A stretch of DNA of 64,000 nt, taken from NCBI RefSeq assembly GCF_027945075.1, contig NZ_CP116034.1, forward strand, positions 992,001 through 1,056,000, given 5' to 3'. The DNA comes from Chryseobacterium sp. CY350. GTDB taxonomy: Bacteria; Bacteroidota; Bacteroidia; Flavobacteriales; Weeksellaceae. The notes beneath the pieces were generated by a model that was given only the letters and a program-made list of their open reading frames with translations, ran no database searches and was not told the origin of the DNA. How positions within the stretch are numbered: the stretch's first letter is position 1; every line of letters begins with the position of its first letter. This document shows positions 1 to 10,244 of the stretch, piece after piece. A program made the translations under genes and the position numbers.

Positions 1-254
1 ATTCCACGACCAAAATCACGGATCGTCACTTTTCCGTCATCCACTTTTATTTCTATCCTCTTGCCAGACTTCATCCTAAACTCATCAATCGAGTTATCGA
101 GAATCTCTTTAAGTAAAATATAAATACCATCGTCCGCAGACGAGCCATCGCCCAACTTCCCGATATACATTCCGGGGCGCAGACGGATATGCTCCTGCCA
201 ATCGAGGGTTCTGATGTTATCTTCGGAATATACAGGGTTTATTTCTTGTGACAT
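1..254 (-). CDS. parE: DNA topoisomerase IV subunit B, N-terminal fragment (runs off the window)
   Basis: This is the first 84 codons of a type IIA topoisomerase ATPase subunit, read from an ATG at 254 towards the left edge. The start [19 protein letters not shown] and the following [14 protein letters not shown] are the ATP-lid and N-terminal arm of the GHKL ATPase. [13 protein letters not shown] carries the catalytic Glu and the Mg/ATP-binding Asn. The wording fits the ParE form of Flavobacteriia better than GyrB, which normally has RPSMYIG with a GxRGLHHLV segment. ParE with ParC decatenates daughter chromosomes. The rest of the protein lies outside the window. Confidence 0.9.
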   Translation of the reverse strand, partial: MSQEINPVYSEDNIRTLDWQEHIRLRPGMYIGKLGDGSSADDGIYILLKEILDNSIDEFRMKSGKRIEIKVDDGKVTIRDFGRG

Positions 255-439
255 AAATTATTTCAGCAAACATACAAAAATACGAAATCGCGCAAAAATA
301 TCCGAATATTTCGACTCATTTTTTATGATATTTTCTTAGTAAATCATATGTTTTTGATCTCTCAATAAAATTCCTTTGATGATCTATTTTTAAATTTCAA
401 AAAATACTGTACATTCGAATGAAGTAAAAAATTACGTTC

Positions 440-1588
440 ATGATACAACTTCCTTTTTCTAAACTTTCTAACGTGGGAACCACAATTTTCAGTCAGATGA
501 CCCAACTGGCAAATGAAAACGAAGCTATTAATTTATCACAAGGGTTTCCTGACTTCTTGCCGGACTCCAAATTGCTTGATCATGTAAATCATTTTATTCA
601 GAAAGGATTTAACCAATACGCTCCGATGGGCGGAATGATAGGGCTGAAAGAAGAAATCGCAAGAAAAATAGAAAAATCTCATCAAGCGATTTATCATCCG
701 GATGCTGAAATTACAATTACTGCGGGTGGAACTCAGGCTATTTTTACCACAATTGCCACTTTTATTAAAATTGATGATGAAGTGATTATTTTCGAACCTG
801 CGTACGACTGCTACGAGCCAACTGTGGAACTTTTCGGTGGTATTGTAAAACGATTCGAAATGAAAGCTCCTGATTATAAGATCGATTGGAATGCTGTCAA
901 AAATTTAGTTTCAGAAAAAACAAAAATGATTATCCTGAATAATCCCAACAATCCTTCAGGAAAAATTTTGGAAGAGAATGACATTCAGGAATTAACTAAA
1001 ATCGTAAAAGACACGTCTATATTGATTTTAAGTGATGAAGTTTATGAAAACATTGTTTTCGACGGAAAGGAGCACTTAAGCATCTGTCGATATCCGGAAC
1101 TTAAAGACAGAAGTCTTTTAGTTGCATCTTTCGGAAAACTTTTTCACGTTACCGGATGGAAGATAGGATATTGCGCGGCTCCGAAAGCTTTGACAGACGA
1201 GTTTCGTAAAATTCACCAGTTTAATGTTTTCTCTGTTAACACACCAATTCAGCTTGCTTTGGCTGAGTACATGAAAAATGAGGAACATTATCTTAAATTG
1301 GATGAATTTTTTCAGGAAAAAAGAGATTTTTTAAGACAAGGTTTAGCAAATACTTCATTTGAATTACTGGATTGCGAAGGAACATATTTTCAAGCCTTAA
1401 AATATGATAAAATTTCGGATAAAAGTGATTTTGATTTTGCTAAAGAACTTACCATTAATCATAAAGTTGCGACCGTTCCATTTTCTTCTTTTTATAAAAA
1501 TAAGCTGAATGAAAACGTGATCAGACTCTGTTTTGCCAAAAAAAAGGAAACTTTGGAAAAAGCGATTGAGAATCTTTCAAAAATATAA
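440..1588 (+). CDS. PLP-dependent aminotransferase, methionine/kynurenine type (class I/II)
   Basis: A 382-aa fold-type I aminotransferase. The N-terminus INLSQGFPDF and the AGGTQAIF loop are typical of the KAT / methionine aminotransferase (YbdL) branch. NNPNNPSG at residues 167-174 and ILSDEVYE are the PLP-contacting segments, and SFGK puts the Schiff-base lysine at residue 233, followed by TGWKIGY. The length equals the family norm. The likely role is cytoplasmic transamination of methionine (last step of methionine salvage) or of aromatic or kynurenine-like substrates; the exact substrate cannot be read from sequence. It is monocistronic and convergent with ychF. Confidence 0.88.
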   Translation: MIQLPFSKLSNVGTTIFSQMTQLANENEAINLSQGFPDFLPDSKLLDHVNHFIQKGFNQYAPMGGMIGLKEEIARKIEKSHQAIYHPDAEITITAGGTQAIFTTIATFIKIDDEVIIFEPAYDCYEPTVELFGGIVKRFEMKAPDYKIDWNAVKNLVSEKTKMIILNNPNNPSGKILEENDIQELTKIVKDTSILILSDEVYENIVFDGKEHLSICRYPELKDRSLLVASFGKLFHVTGWKIGYCAAPKALTDEFRKIHQFNVFSVNTPIQLALAEYMKNEEHYLKLDEFFQEKRDFLRQGLANTSFELLDCEGTYFQALKYDKISDKSDFDFAKELTINHKVATVPFSSFYKNKLNENVIRLCFAKKKETLEKAIENLSKI

Positions 1589-1669
1589 TAGTTGAGAATT
1601 ATTAAAAATCACAGAAGTATTTTTGACTTATACTGAAGATGGCAAATTACATACTACAGATGTTTAAAA

Positions 1670-1704
1670 AATAAAAAAAGCGCTTTCAAATGAATGAAAG
1701 CGCC
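1670..1704 (-). terminator. Rho-independent terminator after ychF
   Basis: An 8-bp perfect stem, GCGCTTTC (1680-1687) with GAAAGCGC (1696-1703), and an 8-nt loop. Read on the minus strand the stem is followed by a T-rich tract, so it mainly ends the ychF transcript. It lies between two convergent genes and may also stop the aminotransferase transcript. Confidence 0.85.
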
Positions 1705-1737
1705 TTTAAAATACTATATAACTAACTTTTAATATTT

Positions 1738-2829
1738 TTAAACATTAAATCTGAAGTGCATAATATCACCGTCTTGCACGATGTATTCTTTTCCTTCAAC
1801 AGAAAGCTTTCCAGCTTCCTTTACTTTCGATTCTGTACCGTACTGTACATAATCATTGTATTTTATAACCTCAGCGCGGATAAAACCCTTTTCAAAATCA
1901 GTATGAATCACACCTGCAGCTTGAGGAGCCGTCCAGCCTTGCCCGATTGTCCAGGCTCTCACCTCTTTTACTCCAGCTGTAAAATATGTTTGAAGTTTTA
2001 ATAAATCGTACGCTTTTCTGATCAAACGATTTACGCCAGGTTCCGTTAAACCTAATTCTTCCAGGAAAATTTCTCTTTCTTCGAACGTATCCAATTCGTT
2101 TATATCTGCTTCGATTTGAGCAGCTAAAACTACTACTTCAGCTTTTTCTTTCTGAGCCATTTCTTCGATCTTGGCAATCCATTCGTTTCCGTTTTTAATA
2201 GAATTTTCGTCTACATTACAAACGTAAAGAACTGGTTTATTGGTCAATAACTGAACATCTGCTATAATTGATGCTGCAAAATCATCCATTGGGAATTCTC
2301 TGGCATTTTTTCCGTCTTCGATAAATTTTTCAAGGTTATGAAGCGTCTCGTAAGTCAGGATATCTTCTTTCTTTCCTGATTTAATGAATTTTTTAGCTTT
2401 TTCAACTGCTTTACCAACAGTTTCTAAGTCTTTCAACTGAAGCTCGATGTCGATAATTTCTTTATCTCTCATCGGATCTACAGAACCTTCTACGTGAATA
2501 ATATTCCCGTTTTCAAAACATCTTAAAACATGAATAATCGCCTCGCACTCTCTAATATTGGCCAAAAACTGATTTCCCAGACCTTCACCTTTACTCGCTC
2601 CTTTTACCAAACCTGCAATATCAACGATCTCTACAACAGCCGGCAAAACCCTCTCAGGATTCACCAGTTTTTCAAGCTCAAATAATCTCTGATCCGGTAC
2701 CGAAACTGTTCCTAAATTCGGTTCAATTGTACAGAAAGGATAATTGGCAGATTGCGCTTTTGCATTGCTTAAGCAGTTAAAAAGAGTTGATTTACCTACA
2801 TTGGGTAAGCCTACGATTCCACATTTCAT
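1738..2829 (-). CDS. ychF: Redox-regulated ATPase YchF (OLA1 family)
   Basis: A 363-aa Obg-family P-loop protein, the normal length. The N-terminus carries the G1 motif GLPNVGKST, the G2/G3 region with DIAGLVKGASKGEGLGNQFL, and NVDE in the place of the canonical NKxD, which is why this family prefers ATP over GTP. The C-terminus is the TGS domain (from LKLQTYFTAGVKEVRAWT onward). It binds ribosomes and acts in translation and oxidative-stress responses in the cytoplasm. It is a single gene with its own terminator at 1680-1703. Confidence 0.95.
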   Translation of the reverse strand: MKCGIVGLPNVGKSTLFNCLSNAKAQSANYPFCTIEPNLGTVSVPDQRLFELEKLVNPERVLPAVVEIVDIAGLVKGASKGEGLGNQFLANIRECEAIIHVLRCFENGNIIHVEGSVDPMRDKEIIDIELQLKDLETVGKAVEKAKKFIKSGKKEDILTYETLHNLEKFIEDGKNAREFPMDDFAASIIADVQLLTNKPVLYVCNVDENSIKNGNEWIAKIEEMAQKEKAEVVVLAAQIEADINELDTFEEREIFLEELGLTEPGVNRLIRKAYDLLKLQTYFTAGVKEVRAWTIGQGWTAPQAAGVIHTDFEKGFIRAEVIKYNDYVQYGTESKVKEAGKLSVEGKEYIVQDGDIMHFRFNV

Positions 2830-3001
2830 AACGAAATTTATTTTATTGATGTTATGTCACCTTTCGGTTTCATATTGTAATATTAAAAGTTTTATCTTTA
2901 AAGTTTAGAATCTGAAACACATCAGAGATTTCAATTCCAATCTGAAAGCTTCAACTTTAAGCGTGCAAAGATACAAATTTTAAACAGAGATTCATAATAA
3001 A

Positions 3002-3028
3002 AAAATCTGCCAGAAATTGGCAGATTTT
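3002..3028 (-). terminator. Terminator after the ferritin gene
   Basis: An 11-bp inverted repeat, AAAATCTGCCA (3002-3012) and TGGCAGATTTT (3018-3028), with a 5-nt loop, 28 bases past the ferritin stop codon on the minus strand. Flanking A/T tracts make it usable in both directions. Confidence 0.85.
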
Positions 3029-3056
3029 GAGAAATAATAAAATTTCAATTGTATTT

Positions 3057-3608
3057 TTAAGGATTATCTCCTGTAGCGTCTTGCGCCATTTTCACATCAT
3101 CCGGAGCAGATTCTAGTGTTTTATCCAGAGAGAACAATGATTCGCCTGAAGCTCTGTCTCCACCTGCAATTTTTAATTTATCAATAAGGTTTTGCGCAAG
3201 AGTTTCTTCTTCAATCTGTTCTTTTACAAACCACTGCATAAAGTTCCACGTTGCCCAGTCTTTCTGCTCTAGAGACAGATCAACAATTCTGTAAATTGAT
3301 GTCGTATTATCAACTTCATGTCTGAAAACACTATCAAAACATTCTGTGAGCGAGTTAGGATCATTTGGCGGAGCAGGAATTGCATCTACTTTTGGTTTTC
3401 CGCCACGGTTCAGAACGTATTCCATAAATTTTATTGAATGATTCCTTTCTTCCTGTGCGTGTCTGTAGAGAAAATTTGCAATTCCTCCGTAACCTTTGTC
3501 ATCTGCCCAGATTCCGTAAGATAAAAAAGTGTGAGAAGCATGTATTTCTTTGTTCATCTGATCACTCAATGCTTTTTCTAGCTCAGGTGAAAGTCTATTA
3601 GTATCCAT
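3057..3608 (-). CDS. Ferritin (iron-storage, FtnA-like)
   Basis: A 183-aa four-helix-bundle ferritin. The helices carry the ferroxidase ligands of the FtnA type: an early Glu in the segment NKEIHASH, EERNH in helix B, and the Glu-rich EQIEEE in helix D preceded by WFVKEQ. The protein oxidises Fe(II) and stores the iron as a mineral inside a 24-subunit cytoplasmic shell. The tail after residue 150 (about 30 residues, acidic) is slightly longer than in E. coli FtnA. A start two codons upstream at 3614 is possible; MDTNRLSPELEKAL matches the usual family start better. Confidence 0.93.
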   Translation of the reverse strand: MDTNRLSPELEKALSDQMNKEIHASHTFLSYGIWADDKGYGGIANFLYRHAQEERNHSIKFMEYVLNRGGKPKVDAIPAPPNDPNSLTECFDSVFRHEVDNTTSIYRIVDLSLEQKDWATWNFMQWFVKEQIEEETLAQNLIDKLKIAGGDRASGESLFSLDKTLESAPDDVKMAQDATGDNP

Positions 3609-3753
3609 AATCATATATTTTTTTAGTGATTGCTATAAAGGATACAAAAATGATTCCGAGAAAATAGTATTTAATGATAATTCAAATTCGACGATCTATA
3701 ACCAATTATATATCATTGTTTTAGCTAAATAATTTATAGTCAATCTAAAATAA

Positions 3754-3781
3754 AAGCCAGCTCAATGTTTTGAACTGACTT
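3754..3781 (-). terminator. Terminator after the GHL10 lipoprotein gene
   Basis: A 12-bp stem made of 3754-3765 and 3770-3781 with two G-T wobble pairs and a 4-nt loop, 38 bases beyond the stop codon at 3819, followed on the minus strand by a T-rich tract. Confidence 0.75.
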
Positions 3782-3818
3782 AGTATATTTTATTTTATTA
3801 TTTTTTGAAATCTTCTAC

Positions 3819-5417
3819 CTACTTCACCTTCTTTGCCATATAATCACTTTCATTTCCCAAACGGTCAATCGCTTTAATAGCAATCGCAGTAAGAGTTTTT
3901 CCGTTTTTTGTTTTGGCAATTTCTTTTGAAAGGTTTTCTAAAGTAAGAATTTCTGTTTCCCAAACTCCATTATATTGAGTAAAAAGCACCCATTGGAACA
4001 CATTTTTTATATTTTTAGAACTCCAGCTTGTCTGGATAGAGACTCCATTCTCATTGGTGAAAAGTGTAGGTTTATCTAAAGGAACAGATTTTATCCACGG
4101 ACTTTTTGGCGTGAGAGCTTTTTCTTTATACGGTCCGTTTTTCAAAGTCGGAAGCATATTTGAATTTTTCGTGAGCCCGGCAATACTCCAGTGAATTTCG
4201 CCTGCATCATTTACTAATATCTGTCTTGTAACTTCGATCTGATTTTTAATTTCTGTTGGTTTGTCAGAAACTCTGATTTCAACAGTATTCAGTCCCGGCC
4301 AAAGATGACGGTTCATGGTATTTTCTGATTTCCACCAGTTTAATAAAGAACCAAAAGGCTGACCTTTTGATTCTATAGGCCAATATAATTGAGGTGAAAA
4401 ATAATCTACCCAGCCTTTATTTAACCATAATTTCGCATCAGCATAAAGCTCGTCAAATTGTGAAGAACCAACTACTCCTTCCGGAAATCCCGGTTTCCAA
4501 ATACCAAACGGGCTGATCCCGAATCTTACGTAACTTTTTTCTGCATGAATCTCTTTATAAATTCTTTCGACAAATTTATTAACACTGTCTCTTCTCCAGT
4601 CTGCCCGTGTTAAAGTTCCTCCGGAATTTATATAAGCATTCCAGCTTGCAGAATCGGGAAAATCTCTTCCGCTGTTGTAAGTTGCATAAGGATAAAAATA
4701 ATCATCAAAGTGAATGGCATCCAAATCATATCTTTTCACCAAATCTTTAACGACATTGGAAACATGACCCTGAGTTTTCGGATTCGCAGGATCAAACCAA
4801 TACATCCCGTTCTTTAATCTAACCGTAAGATCAGAAAGTTTATTCACCATCGATTGGCTTGAGACCGCTCCACCGTTAGAATGATGCGCTCTGTAGGGAT
4901 TTAGCCAGACATGAAGCTCCATCCCGCGTTTGTGAGATTCTTCGATCCAAAACTGCAGCGGATCATAGTTTGGATAAGGTGCCTCACCTGTTTTTCCGGT
5001 CAAAAAATAAGACCACGGTTCCAGTTCACTTGTATATAAGGCATCCGCAGAAGGTCGCGCCTGAAAAATAACTGCATTGAAATTATTTTCCTGGAGCATA
5101 TTCAGCATATTGATGGCTTCCATTTTTTGCTGTTCGACAGAAAGATTATTTCTTGATGGCCAATTGATATTCGCAACACTTGCGATCCAGGCACCACGAA
5201 ATTCTCTGTTTATTGCGGGAAGATTTACTTTAAAATCTTCTTCGATAATGGTTGTTGAGATCTGCGGAACTGTTTTCGGATCCGGAGTTTTAATTGTAGA
5301 AGTTTTGGTTTTAGCAACTGTTTTGGTTTTAACAGAATTATTCGACGCAGCACAAGAAGTTGCGAATGACGCTAAAAGACTTAATATAGAGACTAATTTT
5401 ATTTTAGAGATTTTCAT
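3819..5417 (-). CDS. Family 10-like glycosylhydrolase (GHL10 / DUF187) lipoprotein
   Basis: 532 aa. The N-terminus has a lipoprotein signal peptide (MKISKIKLVSILSLLASF then ATSC), so the mature protein is lipid-anchored. After a Thr/Lys-rich linker the catalytic TIM barrel starts at FRGAWIASVANINWPS, followed by NFNAVIFQARPSADALY, ELHVWLNPYRAH and DAIHFDDYFYPY; this order is the GHL10 (YngK-like) pattern. A fibronectin-like C-terminal region follows from about residue 430. The substrate is uncertain; peptidoglycan or other glycans have been suggested for relatives. It is followed in the same direction by its own terminator, and the M23 lipoprotein gene lies just upstream. Confidence 0.88.
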   Translation of the reverse strand: MKISKIKLVSILSLLASFATSCAASNNSVKTKTVAKTKTSTIKTPDPKTVPQISTTIIEEDFKVNLPAINREFRGAWIASVANINWPSRNNLSVEQQKMEAINMLNMLQENNFNAVIFQARPSADALYTSELEPWSYFLTGKTGEAPYPNYDPLQFWIEESHKRGMELHVWLNPYRAHHSNGGAVSSQSMVNKLSDLTVRLKNGMYWFDPANPKTQGHVSNVVKDLVKRYDLDAIHFDDYFYPYATYNSGRDFPDSASWNAYINSGGTLTRADWRRDSVNKFVERIYKEIHAEKSYVRFGISPFGIWKPGFPEGVVGSSQFDELYADAKLWLNKGWVDYFSPQLYWPIESKGQPFGSLLNWWKSENTMNRHLWPGLNTVEIRVSDKPTEIKNQIEVTRQILVNDAGEIHWSIAGLTKNSNMLPTLKNGPYKEKALTPKSPWIKSVPLDKPTLFTNENGVSIQTSWSSKNIKNVFQWVLFTQYNGVWETEILTLENLSKEIAKTKNGKTLTAIAIKAIDRLGNESDYMAKKVK

Positions 5418-5569
5418 AGATGATCTTAAGAAAGAATTTCTGAATTGTTAAAAGGCAAAACTAATAATATAAAGATGATTTTAAAAATATCATCCCTAAA
5501 AATTTGGCTAAAAGCTTTTGAACAAAATAAATTTATTTTTTTAATAATTAAACGAACACCAACAAATCA

Positions 5570-6676
5570 CTACTCTAGCCTTCCTTCACTGATAAATCCT
5601 TCACGACCGTCAGAAAGTTTCACATGAGACCAAAGACCATCTGATGCAAGAATCTTGACCTGTGTTTTTTGATCAATTGTGGATAATATTTCATACTGTG
5701 TGCCAGAACCAGCCCGAATATGAGTTCCTGCTTTAGCAAATCTTCCTGACATTTTTTCAAAACTTGATTCCCCAATAAACTTAGGAATAGCACGCTGACG
5801 AATGTACGGATAGGGATTCACTGCGCCACCAGTAGAATAAATCCCAAAATGCAGATGCGTGGCTCCTCCTGCTGCATTTCCTGTGTTTCCTACTAAACCA
5901 AGAGTATCACCGACTTTCACAAGATTCCCGGATTGTGTAAGAACACTGTCTAAATGTGCGTAGTAATGAGAATTTCCAATAGCATTGTCACGCAACCAAA
6001 CTCGCTTACCGCCGAGTCCGTGATTTCCTGTTCTTATAATGTAACCTTCAGCAACGGCCACTACAGGCGTTCCCCGTGGCGCAAAAATATCTACACCTTC
6101 ATGACTTCTGCCGCCACCGTCACGGCTCGCTCCCCAAAAACTCTGCACATTTTTATTTCCTTTTCCTGCTACCGGGAAATGCAGAGATGGTTGTGTGTAG
6201 ATTTTTATTTTAAATGTCGCCGCATTATCAATTTCCGGCTGTAGAATAATTTTGTATGTTCCTGTATGATCAATGTTTTTTAAAAATCGATTATTTGTGA
6301 TAAGGTCGGTTTTCGTTGTTTCTGCTCCGGTATTGTGATCTAAAAGATCCACAAATATTTTTTTATCTGAATTATATAGGTCGGATTCAATGATCAATAA
6401 ATCTCCTTTCTCCAGTTCGATAGAATAACCCAAAGCCTCTGAACTCGAGTTAAAAACGGTTAATGATGAACCATCTTTTATTTTTAAATGATTTACTTTG
6501 GCGGAAGAGAAGCTTTTTTTCCAACCACTCATGAGGCTGTCGGATCCGGAAAAGCTGCGTTCATATTTTGCCCGTTCCGAGGTTTCGAAAATACTTTTAG
6601 GCATCTTTAATCCGTCACAACTTGTAACGAACAGAAATAACAGTAAAATAATTAATAGTGACTTATACTTGAACAT
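5570..6676 (-). CDS. M23 (LytM) metallopeptidase lipoprotein with C-terminal SH3 domain
   Basis: 368 aa with a lipoprotein signal ending in FVTSC. Residues 30-165 form a pre-domain of unknown fold. The LytM zinc domain shows HEGVD (His192, Asp196) and THLHFG (His274, His276), the complete HxxxD plus HxH ligand set, so the enzyme should be active. The last about 65 residues form a bacterial SH3 domain (GRFAKAGTHIRAGSG, then WSHVKLSDGREGFI) of the cell-wall-binding type. The likely role is cleavage of peptide cross-bridges in peptidoglycan in the periplasm. Confidence 0.92.
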   Translation of the reverse strand: MFKYKSLLIILLLFLFVTSCDGLKMPKSIFETSERAKYERSFSGSDSLMSGWKKSFSSAKVNHLKIKDGSSLTVFNSSSEALGYSIELEKGDLLIIESDLYNSDKKIFVDLLDHNTGAETTKTDLITNNRFLKNIDHTGTYKIILQPEIDNAATFKIKIYTQPSLHFPVAGKGNKNVQSFWGASRDGGGRSHEGVDIFAPRGTPVVAVAEGYIIRTGNHGLGGKRVWLRDNAIGNSHYYAHLDSVLTQSGNLVKVGDTLGLVGNTGNAAGGATHLHFGIYSTGGAVNPYPYIRQRAIPKFIGESSFEKMSGRFAKAGTHIRAGSGTQYEILSTIDQKTQVKILASDGLWSHVKLSDGREGFISEGRLE

Positions 6677-6743
6677 TTTAGTTTAACTACAAAAATTTAG
6701 CCGCGAAGACCGAATAAGTTTCATCTGCTCAAACCCAACAAAA

Positions 6744-6766
6744 AAAGCCCCGAAAATCGAGGCTTT
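6744..6766 (-). terminator. Terminator after typA
   Basis: A 10-bp stem, 6744-6753 with 6757-6766 (one G-T wobble), followed on the minus strand by TTTTTTTG. It lies 23 bases past the typA stop codon. Confidence 0.85.
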
Positions 6767-6788
6767 AGATATATTTAAGAATGTCAGA

Positions 6789-8594
6789 TTAAGCTTTCGC
6801 TCCTCTTTCAATTCTTTTTCTTTCTTCTTCAGAAAGTACTTTCTTTCTCATACGGATGAAGTTTGGAGTTACCTCGATCGCTTCATCCCCCTGAATATAT
6901 TCCATGCATTCTTCAAGAGAGAAAAGGATTTTCGGAGCGATGTTACCATCTTTATCCTTACCTGCAGCACGAATGTTGTTCAGCTGTTTTGCTTCTACGA
7001 TGTTTACTACCATATCATTCGGCTTGTTTTGCTCACCGATCACCATTCCAGCGTAGATCTCCTCGCCCGGATCAACGAAAAACTTACCTCTATCCTGTAA
7101 TTTAGCAATAGAATATTCAGTTGCAGGACCTTGAGATTTACTGATCAATACCCCAACAGATCTTCCAGGAATTGCTCCTTTGAAAGGTTTGTAATCTACA
7201 AAACGGTGAGCCATAATCGCTTCACCAGCAGTAGCCGTCAACATCTGAGAACGCAATCCGATCAAACCTCTAGAAGGAATTTCGAATTCCAAGTGTTGCA
7301 TTTCACCTTTAGTTTCCATAATGTGAAGGTCACCTTTTCTCTGTGTTGCTAAGTCGATTACTTTTGAAGCAAATTCTTCAGGAACATCTACCACCATACT
7401 TTCGTAAGGCTCACATTTCACACCATCAATTTCTTTAAGGATAACCTGCGGCTGACCGATCGTCATTTCGTACCCTTCTCTTCTCATTGTTTCGATCAAA
7501 ACTGACAAGTGAAGAATACCTCTACCGAATACGAGGAATGTATTGGCATCTTCAGTAGGCTCAACTCTTAATGCTAAGTTTTTCTCTAACTCACGCATCA
7601 ATCTTTCTTTCAGGTGATTTGAAGTAACAAATTTACCATCTTTTCCAAAGAATGGAGAGTTGTTGATTGAGAACGTCATGTTCAACGTAGGCTCATCAAT
7701 TGCAGTTCTTGGCAATGGATCCGGATTTTCTAAATCTACGAATGAATCACCGATCTGGAATTTATCAAAACCAACAATTGCACAAATATCTCCGGCCTTA
7801 ACTTCAGTAACTTTTTTCTTACCTAAACCTTCGAAAACGTATAATTCTTTTACTTTTCCTTTTACGATTTTACCATCTTCCTGCGCAAGACCGATCCATT
7901 GTGATTCACTTACAGAACCCTGAATAACTTTACCAATAGCAATTCTTCCTAAGAAAGAAGAGAAATCTAAAGATACAATCTGCATTCTTAAAGGACCTTC
8001 TTTAGCTTCAGGAGCAGGAACATGTTCCAAAATTCCGTCTAATAAAGGGAAAATATTGTCAGTTTCTTCTAATGAAGTATTGAACCAACCTTGCTTTGAA
8101 GAACCATAGAATGTTGGGAAATCCAATTGTTCTTCGGTAGCATCCAGGTTATAAAATAAGTCAAAAACTTTATCGTGAACCTCATCCGGACGACAGTTTG
8201 GTTTATCTACTTTATTGATTACAACAACCGGTCTTAAACCTAATTCTAAAGCTTTCTGCAATACGAATCTTGTCTGTGGCATTGGTCCTTCAAAAGCATC
8301 TACTAATAAAAGTACACCATCTGCCATCTTTAATACACGCTCTACTTCACCACCGAAATCGGCGTGACCAGGTGTATCAATAACATTAATTTTTGTACCG
8401 TGGTACATTACAGAAATATTTTTTGATAAAATAGTGATACCACGCTCTCTCTCCAGATCGTTATTATCCATTATTAAATCTCCAGATTCCTGATTGTCTC
8501 TAAAGACGCTTGTTGCGTGGATTATTTTATCAACCAAAGTAGTTTTACCGTGGTCAACGTGTGCGATAATCGCAATATTTCTAATGTTTTGCAT
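6789..8594 (-). CDS. typA: Translational GTPase TypA/BipA
   Basis: 601 aa, the usual family length. The GTPase domain has G1 [10 protein letters not shown]3 [15 protein letters not shown] and G4 NKVD; the second domain and the EF-G-like domains III and V follow, then the TypA-specific C-terminus ([12 protein letters not shown]). It binds 70S ribosomes and is needed for growth under cold and other stress through 50S assembly. Cytoplasmic, single gene, strongly conserved. Confidence 0.97.
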   Translation of the reverse strand: MQNIRNIAIIAHVDHGKTTLVDKIIHATSVFRDNQESGDLIMDNNDLERERGITILSKNISVMYHGTKINVIDTPGHADFGGEVERVLKMADGVLLLVDAFEGPMPQTRFVLQKALELGLRPVVVINKVDKPNCRPDEVHDKVFDLFYNLDATEEQLDFPTFYGSSKQGWFNTSLEETDNIFPLLDGILEHVPAPEAKEGPLRMQIVSLDFSSFLGRIAIGKVIQGSVSESQWIGLAQEDGKIVKGKVKELYVFEGLGKKKVTEVKAGDICAIVGFDKFQIGDSFVDLENPDPLPRTAIDEPTLNMTFSINNSPFFGKDGKFVTSNHLKERLMRELEKNLALRVEPTEDANTFLVFGRGILHLSVLIETMRREGYEMTIGQPQVILKEIDGVKCEPYESMVVDVPEEFASKVIDLATQRKGDLHIMETKGEMQHLEFEIPSRGLIGLRSQMLTATAGEAIMAHRFVDYKPFKGAIPGRSVGVLISKSQGPATEYSIAKLQDRGKFFVDPGEEIYAGMVIGEQNKPNDMVVNIVEAKQLNNIRAAGKDKDGNIAPKILFSLEECMEYIQGDEAIEVTPNFIRMRKKVLSEEERKRIERGAKA

Positions 8595-8799
8595 GAATGA
8601 TTTTTACGGGTGCGAAATTAGTGATTTTTAATGAATTAACCATAAAAAGTTTTATTAATTAACAAATTCATAATGAGAAGCTTTTGGAAAGTTAAAGGTT
8701 TTTGGAGAGTAATAAAGGTTCAGATCTTAACTAAATCTAATGTTTAAAGCAACGTTTAGAATCAAATATTTAATTATTGCTATTCTACATTAATATAAA

Positions 8800-8830
8800 A
8801 AAGACTCAGATAAAAATATCCGAGTCTTTT
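8800..8830 (-). terminator. Terminator after the PfpI-family gene
   Basis: A near-perfect hairpin at 8800-8812 with 8817-8829 (one mismatch at 8808/8821) and a 4-nt A loop; A/T tracts on both sides. It sits 23 bases beyond the stop at 8853. The rest of the 258-base gap up to typA shows no gene. Confidence 0.85.
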
Positions 8831-8852
8831 ATGTATTGCTTACACGATTTGC

Positions 8853-9401
8853 TTAAACGTTTTGGTCTTCGTGTTTGCCTTCATTAATTTCCTCCACCAT
8901 CTTAGCATTAAAAGCCGGAAGATCTTTCGGAGTTCTGCTGGTAACTAAACCGTTATCGGTAACAACTTCACTGTCTTCCCACACCGCGCCAGCATTTTTC
9001 AGATCAATGCCAATAGAATTTACAGAAGTAAGATTTCTACCTTTTACAACATCTGCACTAATCAAAATTTGCGGACCGTGGCAAATCGCAGCAACTGGTT
9101 TGTGCTGGCTGAAAAAGTCGCGTACAAAACTTAATGCTTTTTCATTTGTTCTAAGCTGATCCGGATTAATGACTCCTCCTGGCAATACCAACGCATCATA
9201 TTCTGTGGCAGAAACCTCATCAAGAGTTTTATCAACATTATATTCATTTCCCCAGTCTTTTTCTGCCCAAGCTTTAATGCTTCCAGATTCCGGACTGATA
9301 ATATGAGCTGTCCAGCCTTGCTGTTCCAAATGCTCTTTTGGAGATTTCAGTTCGCTTTCTTCAAATCCGTTTGTTGCTAAGATTGCAATTTTCTTTGACA
9401 T
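8853..9401 (-). CDS. PfpI/DJ-1 family protein (type 1 glutamine amidotransferase-like, YhbO group)
   Basis: A 182-aa DJ-1/PfpI fold. KIAILATNGFEESEL provides the conserved Glu, LVLPGGVINPDQLR the central strand, and AICHGP the nucleophile-elbow Cys107 followed by His108. Relatives (YhbO, PfpI, YraA) are described as stress-protective, with disputed glyoxalase/deglycase or peptidase activity. Cytoplasmic, with no signal peptide. Monocistronic, with its own terminator. Confidence 0.9.
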   Translation of the reverse strand: MSKKIAILATNGFEESELKSPKEHLEQQGWTAHIISPESGSIKAWAEKDWGNEYNVDKTLDEVSATEYDALVLPGGVINPDQLRTNEKALSFVRDFFSQHKPVAAICHGPQILISADVVKGRNLTSVNSIGIDLKNAGAVWEDSEVVTDNGLVTSRTPKDLPAFNAKMVEEINEGKHEDQNV

Positions 9402-9485
9402 ATTATTTTATTTTTTGATGTTATGCCATTAAGTAAGAAAAAATGATGCCGTGATAAAGGAATATATATTTAAAGAATGTTAAAG

Positions 9486-9764
9486 TTACAATACATTTTC
9501 AACGTTCAATATTTTAAGGTTGAAAAATATTACTATAAAAATCTGTGCTAAAATGATTAAACCTATTTTCAACAAAAAATTCGTCTTTGAAACCTTATGT
9601 CTGAAAATAACCATTGCCAGAACGGCTCCTATCGTACCTCCAATAAATGTCAGAATCAATAAAGAAAACTCTGAGATTCTTCTTCTGTTTTTTACAGCTT
9701 TCCATTTATCTAATGAAAAAGTAAAAAAAGTGATCAGATTGATGACGATAATAAAGTACAACAT
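9486..9764 (-). CDS. DUF1294 small membrane protein
   Basis: 92 aa from the ATG at 9764; an upstream ATG at 9803 would add 13 residues. The sequence shows the DUF1294 signature in order: a first helix, FSLDKWKAVKNRRRISE, then GGTIGAVLAM and FRHKVSKTNFLLK, and a last hydrophobic helix. Three membrane segments are expected. The function of this family is unknown. It is divergent from the gene at 9861. Confidence 0.82.
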   Translation of the reverse strand: MLYFIIVINLITFFTFSLDKWKAVKNRRRISEFSLLILTFIGGTIGAVLAMVIFRHKVSKTNFLLKIGLIILAQIFIVIFFNLKILNVENVL

Positions 9765-9794
9765 AATGGCAAATCTAAAGCAAAATAAGTTTAA

Positions 9795-10214
<420 letters not shown>

Positions 10215-10244
10215 TGCTATTTCTTAATTGCTTTCTCTTAAACC

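Noticed and set aside
1756..2001. 81-aa ORF opposite ychF, and similar ORFs opposite typA, tex and the glycosidases
   Set aside because: Shadows of well-supported genes, no signal or family.
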